This document shows, in pieces, positions 14,277-22,399 of a stretch of DNA of 43,123 nucleotides (position 1 is its first letter; every line of letters begins with the position of its first letter). The notes under the pieces are model-generated. The model was given only the letters and a program-made list of their open reading frames with translations, was not told where the DNA came from and made no database searches. The DNA comes from Egibacter sp. (lineage in GTDB: Bacteria > Actinomycetota > Nitriliruptoria > Euzebyales > Egibacteraceae): NCBI GenBank assembly GCA_003553795.1, contig PWFH01000184.1, forward strand, positions 1-43,123, written 5' to 3'. A program made the translations under genes and the position numbers.

Positions 14277-17042
14277 GTGACCGCCGACCCCGGGGGCGCG
14301 GGCCCCGAGCAGTTCGCCGCGCGGTTGCCCTTCCCCCTCGACGACTTCCAGCACGAGGGGATGCACGCCCTCGCGCGTGGGCGCAGTGTCCTCGTCGCCG
14401 CCCCCACCGGCGCGGGCAAGACCGTCGTCGGGGAGTACGCGGTGTGGCGCGCGCTCGAGCGGGGCGCGAAGTGCTTCTACACGACGCCGATCAAGGCGCT
14501 GTCGAACCAGAAGCACGCCGACCTCTGCGCGGTCTACGGCGAGCACCGCGTCGGGCTGCTCACCGGCGACCGCTCGGTGCGCGGCGAGGCCCCGATCGTC
14601 GTGATGACGACCGAGGTGCTGCGCAACATGCTCTACGAGGCCTCGCCGACCCTCGACGGCCTCGAGGCGGTCGTCCTCGACGAGGTCCACTACCTCGCCG
14701 ACCGCGCGCGCGGCGCGGTGTGGGAGGAGGTCATCGTCCAGCTCGCGCCCGAGGTGCAGCTGGCGTGCCTCTCGGCCACGGTCTCCAACGCCGAGGAGTT
14801 CGGCGCCTGGCTCGACTGGGTGCGCGGGGCCGCGCTCGCCGACGACGAGGGGTGGGGCGCGCAGCCCCGCGGCTGCGAGGTCGTGATCTCCGAGCACCGG
14901 CCGGTGCCGCTCGACCACCACTACGCCTTCAACGACCGCATCGAGCCGGTCTTCAAGGCGGGGGGCAAGCGCACCGGCCACCAGCCCGACGCCGCGCGCA
15001 AGGCCGCCGCGAGCCAGGCGCGCGCGGGGGTGCCCAACCCCGAGATCGTCATGGCCGAGCGCCGCGCGCAGCCCGGCGGGCGCCGCTCAGGGCGGGGTCG
15101 TCCCGTGCCCTCGGGCAGCCGCATGCGCCCGCCGCGGCGCACCGAGCTCGCCTTCATGCTCGCCGAGCGGCAGTGGCTGCCGGCGATCGTCTTCGTCTTC
15201 AGCCGCCAGGGCTGCGAGGACGCCGTCGGCCACCTCGTGCGCGGCGGCGTGTCCCTCGCCACCGCCGCCGAGGCCGAGGAGATCACCGCCCTGGCCACCG
15301 AGCACGTCGCGAGCCTCGGCCCGACCGACCTCGCCGTCCTCGGCTTCGACCGCTGGCTCGCGGCGCTGCGCCGCGGCGTCGCCGCCCACCACGCCGGGAT
15401 GGTCCCCGCCTTCAAGGAGGTCGTCGAGCGGCTCTTCGTCCGCGGCCTGCTCAAGGTCTGCTTCGCCACCGAGACCCTCGCGCTCGGCATCAACATGCCG
15501 GCGCGCACCGTCGTCATCGAGCGGCTCGAGAAGTGGGACGGCCAGCAGCACGCGCTGCTCCCCCCCGGCCAGCTCACCCAGCTCACCGGCCGCGCGGGGC
15601 GCCGCGGCCTCGACGACCGCGGCCGCGCGGTCATCCTCCACCAGCGCGACGTCGACTTCTCGACCGTCGCCTCGCTCGTCGGTCGACGCGTCGAGCCGCT
15701 GCGCTCACGCTTCGCGCCGTCGTACAACATGGCCGTCAACCTCCTGCGCCGTCACGACCGCCCCACCGCGGAGTCGCTGCTCGCGCGCTCCTTCGCCCAG
15801 TGGCAGGCCGACGCGAGCGTCGCCGAGGACAGCGAGCGCATCGCCCGCAACCGCCGGGCGCTCGAGGGCTACGCCGAGAACCTCACCTCCTCCCACGGCG
15901 ACTTCGGCGAGTACTGGTCGCTGCGTCGGGCGCTGACCCGCGTCGAGCGCGAGGGCGAGCGCACCCGGCGCGGCGGCGGCGACGAGGCCATCCGCGCGCG
16001 CCTCGCCGAGGCCCGACCCGGCGACGTCCTCGCCGTCGACGACGACCTCGTCGCCGTCGTCGGCGGTCGGCGCACGAAGTCGGGCGTGCCGCTCGCCGAG
16101 GTCGTCACGAGCCGGCGCGACCTCACCCGCCTCGGCCCCCGCGAGCTCTCACGGCCCCCGCGCAAGGTCGGCGCGATCGACCTGCCGGCCTCCGGCGGGC
16201 CGCGCCAGGCCGCCTACCGTCGCGCGGTCGCGCGCGCCCTCGACGAGGTCGAGCCGCGCCGCGCCGCGCCCGAGCCCGAGGAGGTCGGCGCCGAGGAGGG
16301 CCAGCGGCTCGCCGGCGAGGCCGCGCGGCTGCGCGAGGAGGTCCGCGGCCACCCCGTCCACCACGACCCGGCCCTGCCCGAGATCGAGCCGTGGGCGCAC
16401 CGTCACGACGCGCTCGCGGCCGAGACCGAGGCGCTCGAGACGCGCGTCGCCCGGCGCACCGGCTCGCTCGTGACCCAGTTCGCCCGCATCCTCGGCGTCC
16501 TGCGCGACCTCGGCTACCTCGATGGCGCCGACCCGCACCCGCGGCCGACTGCCGACGGGCTCGCGCTCGCGGGGCTCTACGCCGAGACCGACCTGCTGCT
16601 CGCCGAGTGCCTGCGCGGCGGCGAGCTCGACGGTCTCGACGTCGCCGAGCTCTGCGCGGTCGCGAGCGCCTTCACCTACGAGACCCGCCAGAAGGACCCG
16701 CCCGAGCCGACGGCGCCGACCGCCCGCGTCGCCGAGCGCCTCGACGCGGTGTGGGCGCGCTGGCGCCGGCTCGCGACCGCCGAGGACGCCGCGGGGCTGC
16801 CCGCGACCCGCGCGCCCGACGCGGGCTTTGCCGAGGCCGTCTGGCGCTGGGCGGGCGGCGCCGGACTCGACGAGGCCCTCGAGGCCTACCCCAGCCCGGC
16901 GGGCGACTTCGTGCGGGCGGTCAAGCAGGTCGCCGACCTCCTGCGCCAGCTGCGCGACGTCGCCGAGGACCCCCACCTCGTCGGGGCCTGCCAGCGCGCC
17001 CAGCGACAGCTGCTCCGCGGGGTCGTCGCCGCCGCCGCGTGA
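14277..17042 (+). CDS. helY: Ski2-like DEAD/DEAH-box RNA helicase HelY
   Basis: A 921-aa superfamily 2 helicase of the Ski2/Mtr4 type. Motif I is APTGAGKT (residues 42-49). Motif Ia region is TTPIKALSNQK, motif II is DEVH (135-138) and motif III is LSATVSN. The second RecA domain has FVFSRQGCEDAV, AAHHAGMVPAFKEVVE, CFATETLALGINMPARTVV and the arginine-finger motif LTGRAGRRGLD. The C-terminal third fits a DSHCT-type helical domain (TYETRQKDPPEPT). It probably unwinds structured RNA. The GTG at 14277 lies one base past the tatC stop. In Mycobacterium helY also follows tatA-tatC. Confidence 0.93.
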   Translation: MTADPGGAGPEQFAARLPFPLDDFQHEGMHALARGRSVLVAAPTGAGKTVVGEYAVWRALERGAKCFYTTPIKALSNQKHADLCAVYGEHRVGLLTGDRSVRGEAPIVVMTTEVLRNMLYEASPTLDGLEAVVLDEVHYLADRARGAVWEEVIVQLAPEVQLACLSATVSNAEEFGAWLDWVRGAALADDEGWGAQPRGCEVVISEHRPVPLDHHYAFNDRIEPVFKAGGKRTGHQPDAARKAAASQARAGVPNPEIVMAERRAQPGGRRSGRGRPVPSGSRMRPPRRTELAFMLAERQWLPAIVFVFSRQGCEDAVGHLVRGGVSLATAAEAEEITALATEHVASLGPTDLAVLGFDRWLAALRRGVAAHHAGMVPAFKEVVERLFVRGLLKVCFATETLALGINMPARTVVIERLEKWDGQQHALLPPGQLTQLTGRAGRRGLDDRGRAVILHQRDVDFSTVASLVGRRVEPLRSRFAPSYNMAVNLLRRHDRPTAESLLARSFAQWQADASVAEDSERIARNRRALEGYAENLTSSHGDFGEYWSLRRALTRVEREGERTRRGGGDEAIRARLAEARPGDVLAVDDDLVAVVGGRRTKSGVPLAEVVTSRRDLTRLGPRELSRPPRKVGAIDLPASGGPRQAAYRRAVARALDEVEPRRAAPEPEEVGAEEGQRLAGEAARLREEVRGHPVHHDPALPEIEPWAHRHDALAAETEALETRVARRTGSLVTQFARILGVLRDLGYLDGADPHPRPTADGLALAGLYAETDLLLAECLRGGELDGLDVAELCAVASAFTYETRQKDPPEPTAPTARVAERLDAVWARWRRLATAEDAAGLPATRAPDAGFAEAVWRWAGGAGLDEALEAYPSPAGDFVRAVKQVADLLRQLRDVAEDPHLVGACQRAQRQLLRGVVAAAA

Positions 17043-17055
17043 GCCCGCCGCGCGG

Positions 17056-17078
17056 TAGCGTGCCCTCCCGGCGGGAGG
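17056..17078 (+). promoter_or_regulatory. Putative -10 element and hairpin before the lipid kinase gene
   Basis: TAGCGT at 17056-17061 is followed by a 6-bp stem CCTCCC/GGGAGG (17064-17078, loop GGC) in the 109-base gap between helY and the kinase. The stem could end helY transcription or sit in the kinase leader. Confidence 0.35.
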
Positions 17079-17151
17079 CTGCGGCGCGGGTGCCGGCGCC
17101 CGACGCCACGCCCGAGAGCCGAGAGCCCGAACCCAGAGGAGGGGGCAGCGC

Positions 17152-18075
17152 ATGGCGAGCCCACTGGGGCCGTTGCGCCTCATCGTCAACCCGCGTGCCG
17201 GTGGCCGGACGCGCAAGCACGTCGTGCCGACCCTCCGCACCGGGCTCGAGGAGCGTGGCGTCGAGCACGACGTCGTCGAGACCGCCGGTCCCGCCGACGC
17301 CGAGGCCCTCGCCCGCTCCGCGGTCGAGGAAGGCGTGCGCTACCTCGTCGCCGTCGGCGGCGACGGCACGCTCCACGGCCTCGTCAACGGGGTCTTCGAC
17401 GGTGAGGCCCCCCGTGCCGAGGGGATCGTCGTCGGCGTCGTGCCCACCGGCAGCGGCTCGGACTTCGCCCGCACCGTCGGGCTGCACATGCGCCCCGAGC
17501 TCGCCGTCGGCCACCTCGCCAGCGAGGCGACGATGCCCGTCGACGTCGGCGTCGCCTCCTTCACCGGCGCCGATGGCCAGCCGGCGACCCGGCTCTTCCT
17601 CAACCTCGCCGAGGTCGGCTACGGCGCCGAGGTCGTGCGGCTCGCCCAGCGCCTGCCCCGCGCCCTCGGGCGCTTCCGCTACCTGCTCGCCGCCTGGGGC
17701 GGGATCCGGGCGGTGCGCCGCCAGCCCGCCCGCGTCGAGCTCGCCCACGCCGGCTCCGACCTCGAGCTCGTCGAGCTCGTCGTCGCCAACGGGCAGTTCT
17801 TCGGCGGCGGCATGCGCGTGGCGCCGCGCGCCCTGCCCGACGACGGTCGCTTCAACGTCCTGGCCTTCACCGGCGACCGGGGCCAGGTCTTCCGTCTCAC
17901 CACGCAGATGTTCCAGGGACGCCACCTGCCCGACCCCCACATCCGCGAGTGGCAGTCCCCGCACGTGACGATCACGACCGAGCACGGCCTGCGCGTCGAG
18001 GCCGACGGCGAGTCGCTGGGCACGACTCCCGCGTCGTTCCGGCTCCTGCCCCGCGCCCTCGCGGTGAAGATCTGA
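17152..18075 (+). CDS. Diacylglycerol/lipid kinase (DagK/YegS family)
   Basis: A 307-aa ATP-dependent lipid kinase. The N-terminal nucleotide-binding domain has LIVNPRAGGRTRKHV, the signature VAVGGDGTLHGLVNG and VPTGSGSDFARTVG. The C-terminal beta-sandwich has LFLNLAEVGYGAEVV, VVANGQFFGGGMRVAP, DDGRFNVLAF and EADGESLGTTPASF. The family phosphorylates diacylglycerol or related lipids, returning them to phosphatidate for membrane lipid synthesis; the exact lipid cannot be told from sequence. The ATG at 17152 has a strong AGAGGAGGGGG site upstream. M24 peptidase follows after 58 bases. Confidence 0.9.
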   Translation: MASPLGPLRLIVNPRAGGRTRKHVVPTLRTGLEERGVEHDVVETAGPADAEALARSAVEEGVRYLVAVGGDGTLHGLVNGVFDGEAPRAEGIVVGVVPTGSGSDFARTVGLHMRPELAVGHLASEATMPVDVGVASFTGADGQPATRLFLNLAEVGYGAEVVRLAQRLPRALGRFRYLLAAWGGIRAVRRQPARVELAHAGSDLELVELVVANGQFFGGGMRVAPRALPDDGRFNVLAFTGDRGQVFRLTTQMFQGRHLPDPHIREWQSPHVTITTEHGLRVEADGESLGTTPASFRLLPRALAVKI

Positions 18076-18091
18076 GCGCCGCGGCACTCGA

Positions 18092-18097
18092 TAGCAT
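18092..18097 (+). promoter_or_regulatory. Putative -10 element for the M24 peptidase operon
   Basis: TAGCAT lies 36 bases before the ATG of the M24 peptidase, the first gene of a four-gene overlapping chain. Confidence 0.45.
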
Positions 18098-18133
18098 CGG
18101 GCGGGCCAGCCGACCCCGGGAGGGTGCCCGACG

Positions 18134-19258
18134 ATGACCCCTGCGAGCCCAGACCGCCTCGACCGCGCCGCGGCGACGATGGGCGCCGACGGCGTCGACG
18201 CCCTGCTCGTGGGCCCCGGTGCGAACCTGCGCTACCTCATCGGCTACGACGCGCCCCTCCTCGAGCGGCTCACGCTCCTGCTCGCGCGCGCCGACGGCGA
18301 CCACGCCCTCGTCGTGCCCCGCCTCGAGGCACCCCGCGCCCGCGACGCCGGCCTCGACGAGCACGTCGACCTCGTCGTCGTCGATGAGACCGACGACCCC
18401 TTCGCCCTCGTCGCCGACCGCCTCGCCGCGCTCGGGCGCCGACCCTGCCTCGCGCTCGGCGACCGGCTCTGGGCGACGTTCGTCCTCGGGCTGCAGGAGG
18501 CCCTCCCCGGCGCCTCCTGGGTGCGTGCCTCGACGGTGACCGCACCGCTGCGCATGCGCAAGGACGCCGCGGAGGTCGACGCGCTGCGCAGGGCGGGGCG
18601 GGCCATCGACCGCGTGCACGCCAGCGTCGGCGACCTCCTGCGCCCGGGGCGCACCGAGGCCGAGGTCGCCGCCGACATCGGCGAGCGCATCCTCGCCGAG
18701 GGCCACGAGGCGGTGAGCTTCATCGTCGTGGCCTCCGGGCCCAACGGCGCCTCGCCGCACCACGAGCCGGGGCAGCGTCGCCTCGCCGTCGGCGACCCCG
18801 TCGTCGTCGACATCGGCGGCACCGTCGACGGCTACGGCTCGGACTGCACCCGCGACTACGTCGTCGGCGGCCCCGACGCCGCACCGGAGGGCTACCTCGC
18901 CGCGCACCGCGTCCTCGAGGAGGCCCAGGACGCCGCGTGCCGGGCGGTGCGCCCCGGCGTGCCCGCCGAGGAGATCGACGCGGTGGCGCGGGCCCACCTC
19001 GCCGCCGCCGGCTACGGCGAGGCGTTCGTGCACCGCACCGGCCACGGCATCGGCCTCGAGGAGCACGAGGAGCCCTACCTCGTCGAGGGCAACCGCACCC
19101 CGCTCGCCGAGGGCATGGCCTTCTCCGTCGAGCCGGGCATCTACCTCGAGGGCCGCTTCGGCCAGCGCATCGAGGACATCCTCGTCGTCACCGCCGACGG
19201 CGCCGAGCGCCTCAACCGTCGCGACCGTGCCCCGGCCCCGGCGGGGGTCGCGCGGTGA
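18134..19258 (+). CDS. M24 family Xaa-Pro peptidase
   Basis: A 374-aa cytoplasmic metallopeptidase that removes residues next to proline. The N-terminal creatinase-like domain (residues 1-135) has GVDALLVGPGANLRYLIGYD. The pita-bread catalytic domain carries the five metal ligands: Asp in VVVDIGGTVDGYG, Asp in SDCTRDY, His in RTGHGIGLEEHEEPY, Glu in FSVEPGIYLEG and Glu in GQRIEDIL. The ATG at 18134 follows GGGAGGG. In M. tuberculosis a homologue (PepE) lies close to helY as well, so this is shared gene order. Its stop overlaps the next start by four bases. Confidence 0.92.
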   Translation: MTPASPDRLDRAAATMGADGVDALLVGPGANLRYLIGYDAPLLERLTLLLARADGDHALVVPRLEAPRARDAGLDEHVDLVVVDETDDPFALVADRLAALGRRPCLALGDRLWATFVLGLQEALPGASWVRASTVTAPLRMRKDAAEVDALRRAGRAIDRVHASVGDLLRPGRTEAEVAADIGERILAEGHEAVSFIVVASGPNGASPHHEPGQRRLAVGDPVVVDIGGTVDGYGSDCTRDYVVGGPDAAPEGYLAAHRVLEEAQDAACRAVRPGVPAEEIDAVARAHLAAAGYGEAFVHRTGHGIGLEEHEEPYLVEGNRTPLAEGMAFSVEPGIYLEGRFGQRIEDILVVTADGAERLNRRDRAPAPAGVAR

Positions 19259-19650
19259 GCGCCGAGCGGCTCGACGGGGCGGGCGCCGGTGGCGCCCCGG
19301 CGCCGCGCGGGCCGGCCGCTCCCGCCGGGGCGCAGCGGCGACGCGACGCGAGCGTCGTGCGCCGCGGGCTCGCCGCTGGCGGGCTCGTGTGGCTGCTCGG
19401 CGCGGCGACGCTCGTCGGCGTCGCGCTGCGCGCCGGCGGCGGGGGCCGAGCGGTGCTGCTCGGCGCCACCCTCGCCGGTGCGCTCGCCGTCGTCGTCACC
19501 GCCGCGTGGCTGCTCGTCGCCGGGCTGCTCGACGCGCTCGCCGACCGCCTGCCCGGACGCCGTCGGCTGCTGTGGACCGCCGGGGCGACGCTGCTGGCCT
19601 TCCTCACGCCGATGCTCGTCCTCGGCGCCGCGGGGGTGAGCCCCGCGTGA
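19255..19650 (+). CDS. Small multi-pass membrane protein of unknown function
   Basis: A 131-aa protein starting at a GTG inside the end of the M24 peptidase gene (GTGA overlap). A Gly/Ala/Pro/Arg-rich N-terminus of about 40 residues leads to three hydrophobic segments (GLVWLLGAATLVGVALRAG, AVLLGATLAGALAVVVTAAW and LWTAGATLLAFLTPMLVLG). No catalytic motif and no recognised family. Its stop overlaps the RNase HI start, so it is translated as part of the same chain. Confidence 0.7.
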   Translation: MSAERLDGAGAGGAPAPRGPAAPAGAQRRRDASVVRRGLAAGGLVWLLGAATLVGVALRAGGGGRAVLLGATLAGALAVVVTAAWLLVAGLLDALADRLPGRRRLLWTAGATLLAFLTPMLVLGAAGVSPA

Positions 19651-20339
19651 GCGGCGAGCATGTCTGCGAGGCCTGCGGGGCGCGCTTCTCGCTGCCGCCG
19701 TCGGTCGCCGAGCGCTACCCCGGGTGGGTGCCGTCGCGCTGCCGCGACTGCCACCAACGGGCCGGCGCCGGCGGTCGCGCCAAGGGCGGCGGCGCCGGCG
19801 GTCGCGCCAAGGGCGGCGGCGCCAAGCGGGGCGGGGGACGCCGCGGCGGGCCGCGCGAGGAGAACCTCACCGTCGCCGAGGTGCTCGAGCGCTACGAGGG
19901 CGGCCCCACCGACGGCGTCTTCACCGACGGCAGCGCCCACCCCAACCCCGGGCCGGGTGGCTGGGGGGCGGTCTACGTCGTCGACGACGCCGTCGTCGAC
20001 GAGGCCTGGGGGCAGGAGCCCCAGACGACGAACAACCGCATGGAGCTCACCGCGCTCATCGCCGGCTTCGACCTCGTGCCCGAGGGCACCCCCGCGACGG
20101 TCTACACCGACAGCCGCCTCGCGGTCGACACGATCACGAAGTGGGCGCCGTCCTGGCAGCGCCGCGGCTGGCGGCGCAAGACCGGGCCGGTGGAGAACGT
20201 CGACCTCGTCCGCGCCCTCTTCGAGCGCGCGCAGGCGCGACCCGAGCTGCGCCTCGAGTGGATCGCCGCCCACGCCGGCGCGCGCTGGAACGAGTACGCC
20301 GACGCGCTGTCGACGGCCTACCGCCGCGAGACCCGGTGA
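19647..20339 (+). CDS. Ribonuclease HI with an N-terminal zinc ribbon
   Basis: A 230-aa protein in two parts. Residues 7-35 form a zinc ribbon with two CxxC pairs (CEAC, CRDC). A basic linker of Gly, Arg, Lys and Ala (residues about 38-70) includes an exact nine-residue duplication. The RNase H fold then carries the acidic catalytic set: Asp in FTDGSAHPNPGPGGWG, Glu in NNRMELTALI, Asp in YTDSRLAVD and Asp in NEYADALS. It removes RNA from RNA-DNA hybrids at replication and repair. The zinc ribbon and basic linker may help nucleic-acid binding, much as the N-terminal hybrid-binding domain does in eukaryotic RNase H1, but the fold is different. GTG start with a 4-base overlap to the gene before. 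Confidence 0.92.
   Translation: MSGEHVCEACGARFSLPPSVAERYPGWVPSRCRDCHQRAGAGGRAKGGGAGGRAKGGGAKRGGGRRGGPREENLTVAEVLERYEGGPTDGVFTDGSAHPNPGPGGWGAVYVVDDAVVDEAWGQEPQTTNNRMELTALIAGFDLVPEGTPATVYTDSRLAVDTITKWAPSWQRRGWRRKTGPVENVDLVRALFERAQARPELRLEWIAAHAGARWNEYADALSTAYRRETR
19767..19820 (+). repeat. Perfect 27-bp tandem duplication in the RNase HI linker
   Basis: Two identical 27-base copies (19767-19793 and 19794-19820) encode Ala-Gly-Gly-Arg-Ala-Lys-Gly-Gly-Gly twice. The identity at all third positions points to a recent duplication that keeps frame. Confidence 0.85.
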
Positions 20340-21901
20340 GCGCCGCGGCGACCGGCCGTGGGCGACGCCGGCGGCGTCGCCTGCTCGTCGCCGCCGGCAC
20401 GGTGCTCGCCGAGCCGGTCGCCGCCCGCGCGGTGCTCATCGACGGTGCGGAGATCGCGTGGGTCGGCGCCGATCCCGCCGAGGCGCCGCCCTCTGACGAG
20501 GTCGTCGACCTCGGAGGCGCCTGGCTCGCGCCGGCCTTCTGCGACGCCCACGTCCACGCCACCGCCGCCGGGCTCGCCCTCGACGGCCTCGACCTCGCCG
20601 ACGCCGAGGGCGCCGCCGACCTCCTCGCACGCGTGCGCGCCGCCGCGCCCGACGCCGACCCCGTGCTCGGGGGCGGCTGGGACGAGACGACCTGGCGCGA
20701 CCCGAGCCTGCCCGACGCCGACGACCTCTCGCGCGCTGCGGGCGGGCGCCGGGTGCGCCTCGCGCGCGTCGACGGTCACAGCTGCCTCGCCGACCGTCGC
20801 ACGACCGACGAGGTCGCCGCCGACGTCGCCGAGGGCGTCGCGCGCGACGCGTCGGGCCGGCCCACCGGGCGGCTCACCGAGGAGGCCAGCGAGGCCGCCT
20901 GGGCGCGCCTGCGCGCAGGCCTCGCGCCGTCGCGGCTGACCCGCGCCCGCGCGGCCTTCGTCGCCGACGCCGTGGCCAAGGGCGTCGGGGCGATCCACGA
21001 GATGGGCCATCCGGCGCTGTCCTCCCTCGAGGACGCCCGCGCGTGGGCCGCCGACGGCGGCGGCCTCGACGTCACGGTGTGGTGGGCCGACGCCGACCCG
21101 TCGGTGGCGCTGGCCGCCGGGCTGCGCCCCGGCGGCGACCTCTTCGTCGACGGCTCGATCGGCAGCCGGACCGCGGCGACGAGCGCGCCCTACGACGACG
21201 GGGGCCACGGCCGCCTCCTGCTCGACGAGGAGGCGGTGACCGCCCTGCTCGTCGGGGCGACCCGCGCGGGGACCAGCGCCGGGGTGCACGCGATCGGCGA
21301 CCGCGCCGTCGGCGTCGTCGTGGCGGGCCTCGAGCGCGCCGCCGCCGAGGTCGGCGAGCCCGCGCTGCGGGCCTGCCGTCACCGCGTCGAGCACCTCGAG
21401 ATCGTCACCCAGCCCCAGATCGCCGCGCTCGCACGCCACGGGGTCACCGCGAGCGTGCAGCCGGCCTTCGACGCGCGCTGGGGCGGACCCGACGGCCTCT
21501 ACGCCGAGCGCTTCGGCGTCGCGCGCGCCCTCGCGAGCAACCCCCTCGACGACCTCGACGCCGCCGGGCTCGCGCTGGCCTTCGGCAGCGACGCGCCGGT
21601 CACCCCCGTCGACCCCCTCGGCGGCATCCTCGCGGCGACCGCGCACCGCGGCGGGCACGGGCTGCCGGCCGAGCGCGCGTTGGCCGCGCAGACCCTCGGC
21701 GGGCGCCGCGCGGCCGGCCAGGAGCGCGCGGGGCTGCTGCGCGCCGGCTGGCGAGCTGACCTCGCCGTCCTCGACGGGCCACCGATCCCGCTGCTGGAAG
21801 GCCAACGGCCGGTGTGCTTCGCGACGATTGTCGCTGGGCGTGATCTCACCGGCGGGCTCGACCAGGACGGTGGGTCACCGGTGGATCCCATCGGGTCATG
21901 A
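20336..21901 (+). CDS. Amidohydrolase family 3 (YtcJ-like) metal-dependent hydrolase
   Basis: A 521-aa enzyme of the amidohydrolase superfamily. Features in order: an Arg-rich start, a small beta domain ending in LGGAWLAPAFCDAHVHA (the HxH metal site), GAIHEMGHP, FVDGSIGSRTAATS, GVHAIGDRAVGVV, RHRVEHLEIVTQ with a metal His, and LAFGSDAPVTPVDP with the catalytic Asp. Members hydrolyse exocyclic amide or ester bonds outside the cell or in the cytosol; no signal peptide is obvious here and the substrate is unknown. The GTG at 20336 overlaps the RNase HI stop. It is the last gene of the four-gene chain; 498 bases without a gene follow. Confidence 0.88.
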   Translation: MSAAATGRGRRRRRRLLVAAGTVLAEPVAARAVLIDGAEIAWVGADPAEAPPSDEVVDLGGAWLAPAFCDAHVHATAAGLALDGLDLADAEGAADLLARVRAAAPDADPVLGGGWDETTWRDPSLPDADDLSRAAGGRRVRLARVDGHSCLADRRTTDEVAADVAEGVARDASGRPTGRLTEEASEAAWARLRAGLAPSRLTRARAAFVADAVAKGVGAIHEMGHPALSSLEDARAWAADGGGLDVTVWWADADPSVALAAGLRPGGDLFVDGSIGSRTAATSAPYDDGGHGRLLLDEEAVTALLVGATRAGTSAGVHAIGDRAVGVVVAGLERAAAEVGEPALRACRHRVEHLEIVTQPQIAALARHGVTASVQPAFDARWGGPDGLYAERFGVARALASNPLDDLDAAGLALAFGSDAPVTPVDPLGGILAATAHRGGHGLPAERALAAQTLGGRRAAGQERAGLLRAGWRADLAVLDGPPIPLLEGQRPVCFATIVAGRDLTGGLDQDGGSPVDPIGS

Positions 21902-21958
21902 CCTGCGGGTTCACCGCATCACCCCAGGTCAGCGCCCTGTCGCGGACAGTTGGACGGG

Positions 21959-21988
21959 TTGACGATGGCGCGAGGGCGACTCTACAGT
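21959..21988 (+). promoter_or_regulatory. Strong promoter with an inverted repeat over its -10
   Basis: TTGACG (21959-21964), an 18-base spacer, then TACAGT (21983-21988). A 7-bp inverted repeat GGCGACT/AGTCGCC (21975-21981 and 21986-21992) brackets the start of the -10, which would place a bound repressor on the melting region. Confidence 0.6.
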
Positions 21989-22219
21989 CGCCGCCGTGGC
22001 ACCGGCGAGCAGCCAGCCACACCCAGCACGACGGGCCCCGACGATGGGGAGTCGGTGCCGACGCGCTCGGCATCGTTGAGCCGTCCGTGGCATCGCGGCA
22101 AGGGGAGGGTCGGCTGAGGAGGCCGGCCGGCTCGGTCCGCGCGCTCAGTAGATAACGGTCACCGCGACCCGTCGCGCGGGGCCGGAGCCAACGGCGCGCG
22201 GGGCGGGCGGCGACCCGGT

Positions 22220-22246
22220 GGCCAAGCCATCAGGTCCTCCTTTGGC
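22220..22246 (+). other. Hairpin exposing an anti-Shine-Dalgarno motif
   Basis: GGCCAA at 22220-22225 can pair with TTGGCC at 22241-22246. The loop side holds CCTCCTTT, identical to the 3' end of 16S rRNA. As RNA it could pair with ribosome binding sites. This may be chance. Confidence 0.25.
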
Positions 22247-22319
22247 CGCGATGCCGCGGGGGCGCAGGGTCAACGCGGGTCGCGGTCGACGAGCGGGAAC
22301 ACCAGGCTGGCCGCACGCG

Positions 22320-22348
22320 TTGCGAGCCGTCGACGCAACCCCTATAAC
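22320..22348 (+). promoter_or_regulatory. Promoter of the DUF4193 gene
   Basis: TTGCGA (22320-22325), 17-base spacer, TATAAC (22343-22348). This is the closest match to a consensus housekeeping promoter in the window; the ATG lies 51 bases further on. Confidence 0.65.
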
Positions 22349-22399
22349 GCCGCAGGACGCACGCGGCAGAGCGCTGCGCCTGGGCGAGGACTGGGAGCC

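Larger units (their letters stand above)
21902..22399 (+). other. 498-base gap: two promoters, hairpins, no credible gene
   Basis: No open frame here has protein-like composition or a good start. The gap holds a promoter at 21959-21988, several hairpins (for example TGCCGA/TCGGCA in 22056-22072), a hairpin near 22220-22246 whose loop carries CCTCC, and a second promoter at 22320-22348 ahead of the DUF4193 gene. The first promoter is too far from that gene to be needed for it, so a non-coding RNA or a long leader is likely. I do not recognise a tRNA, tmRNA, SRP RNA, RNase P RNA or known riboswitch core. Confidence 0.5.

Noticed and set aside
21990-22340. tRNA, tmRNA, SRP RNA, RNase P RNA or a known riboswitch in the large gap
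   Set aside because: I looked for T-arm, SRP tetraloop region, RNase P GAGGAAAGTCC, and TPP, cobalamin and cyclic-dinucleotide cores; only scattered partial matches were found.
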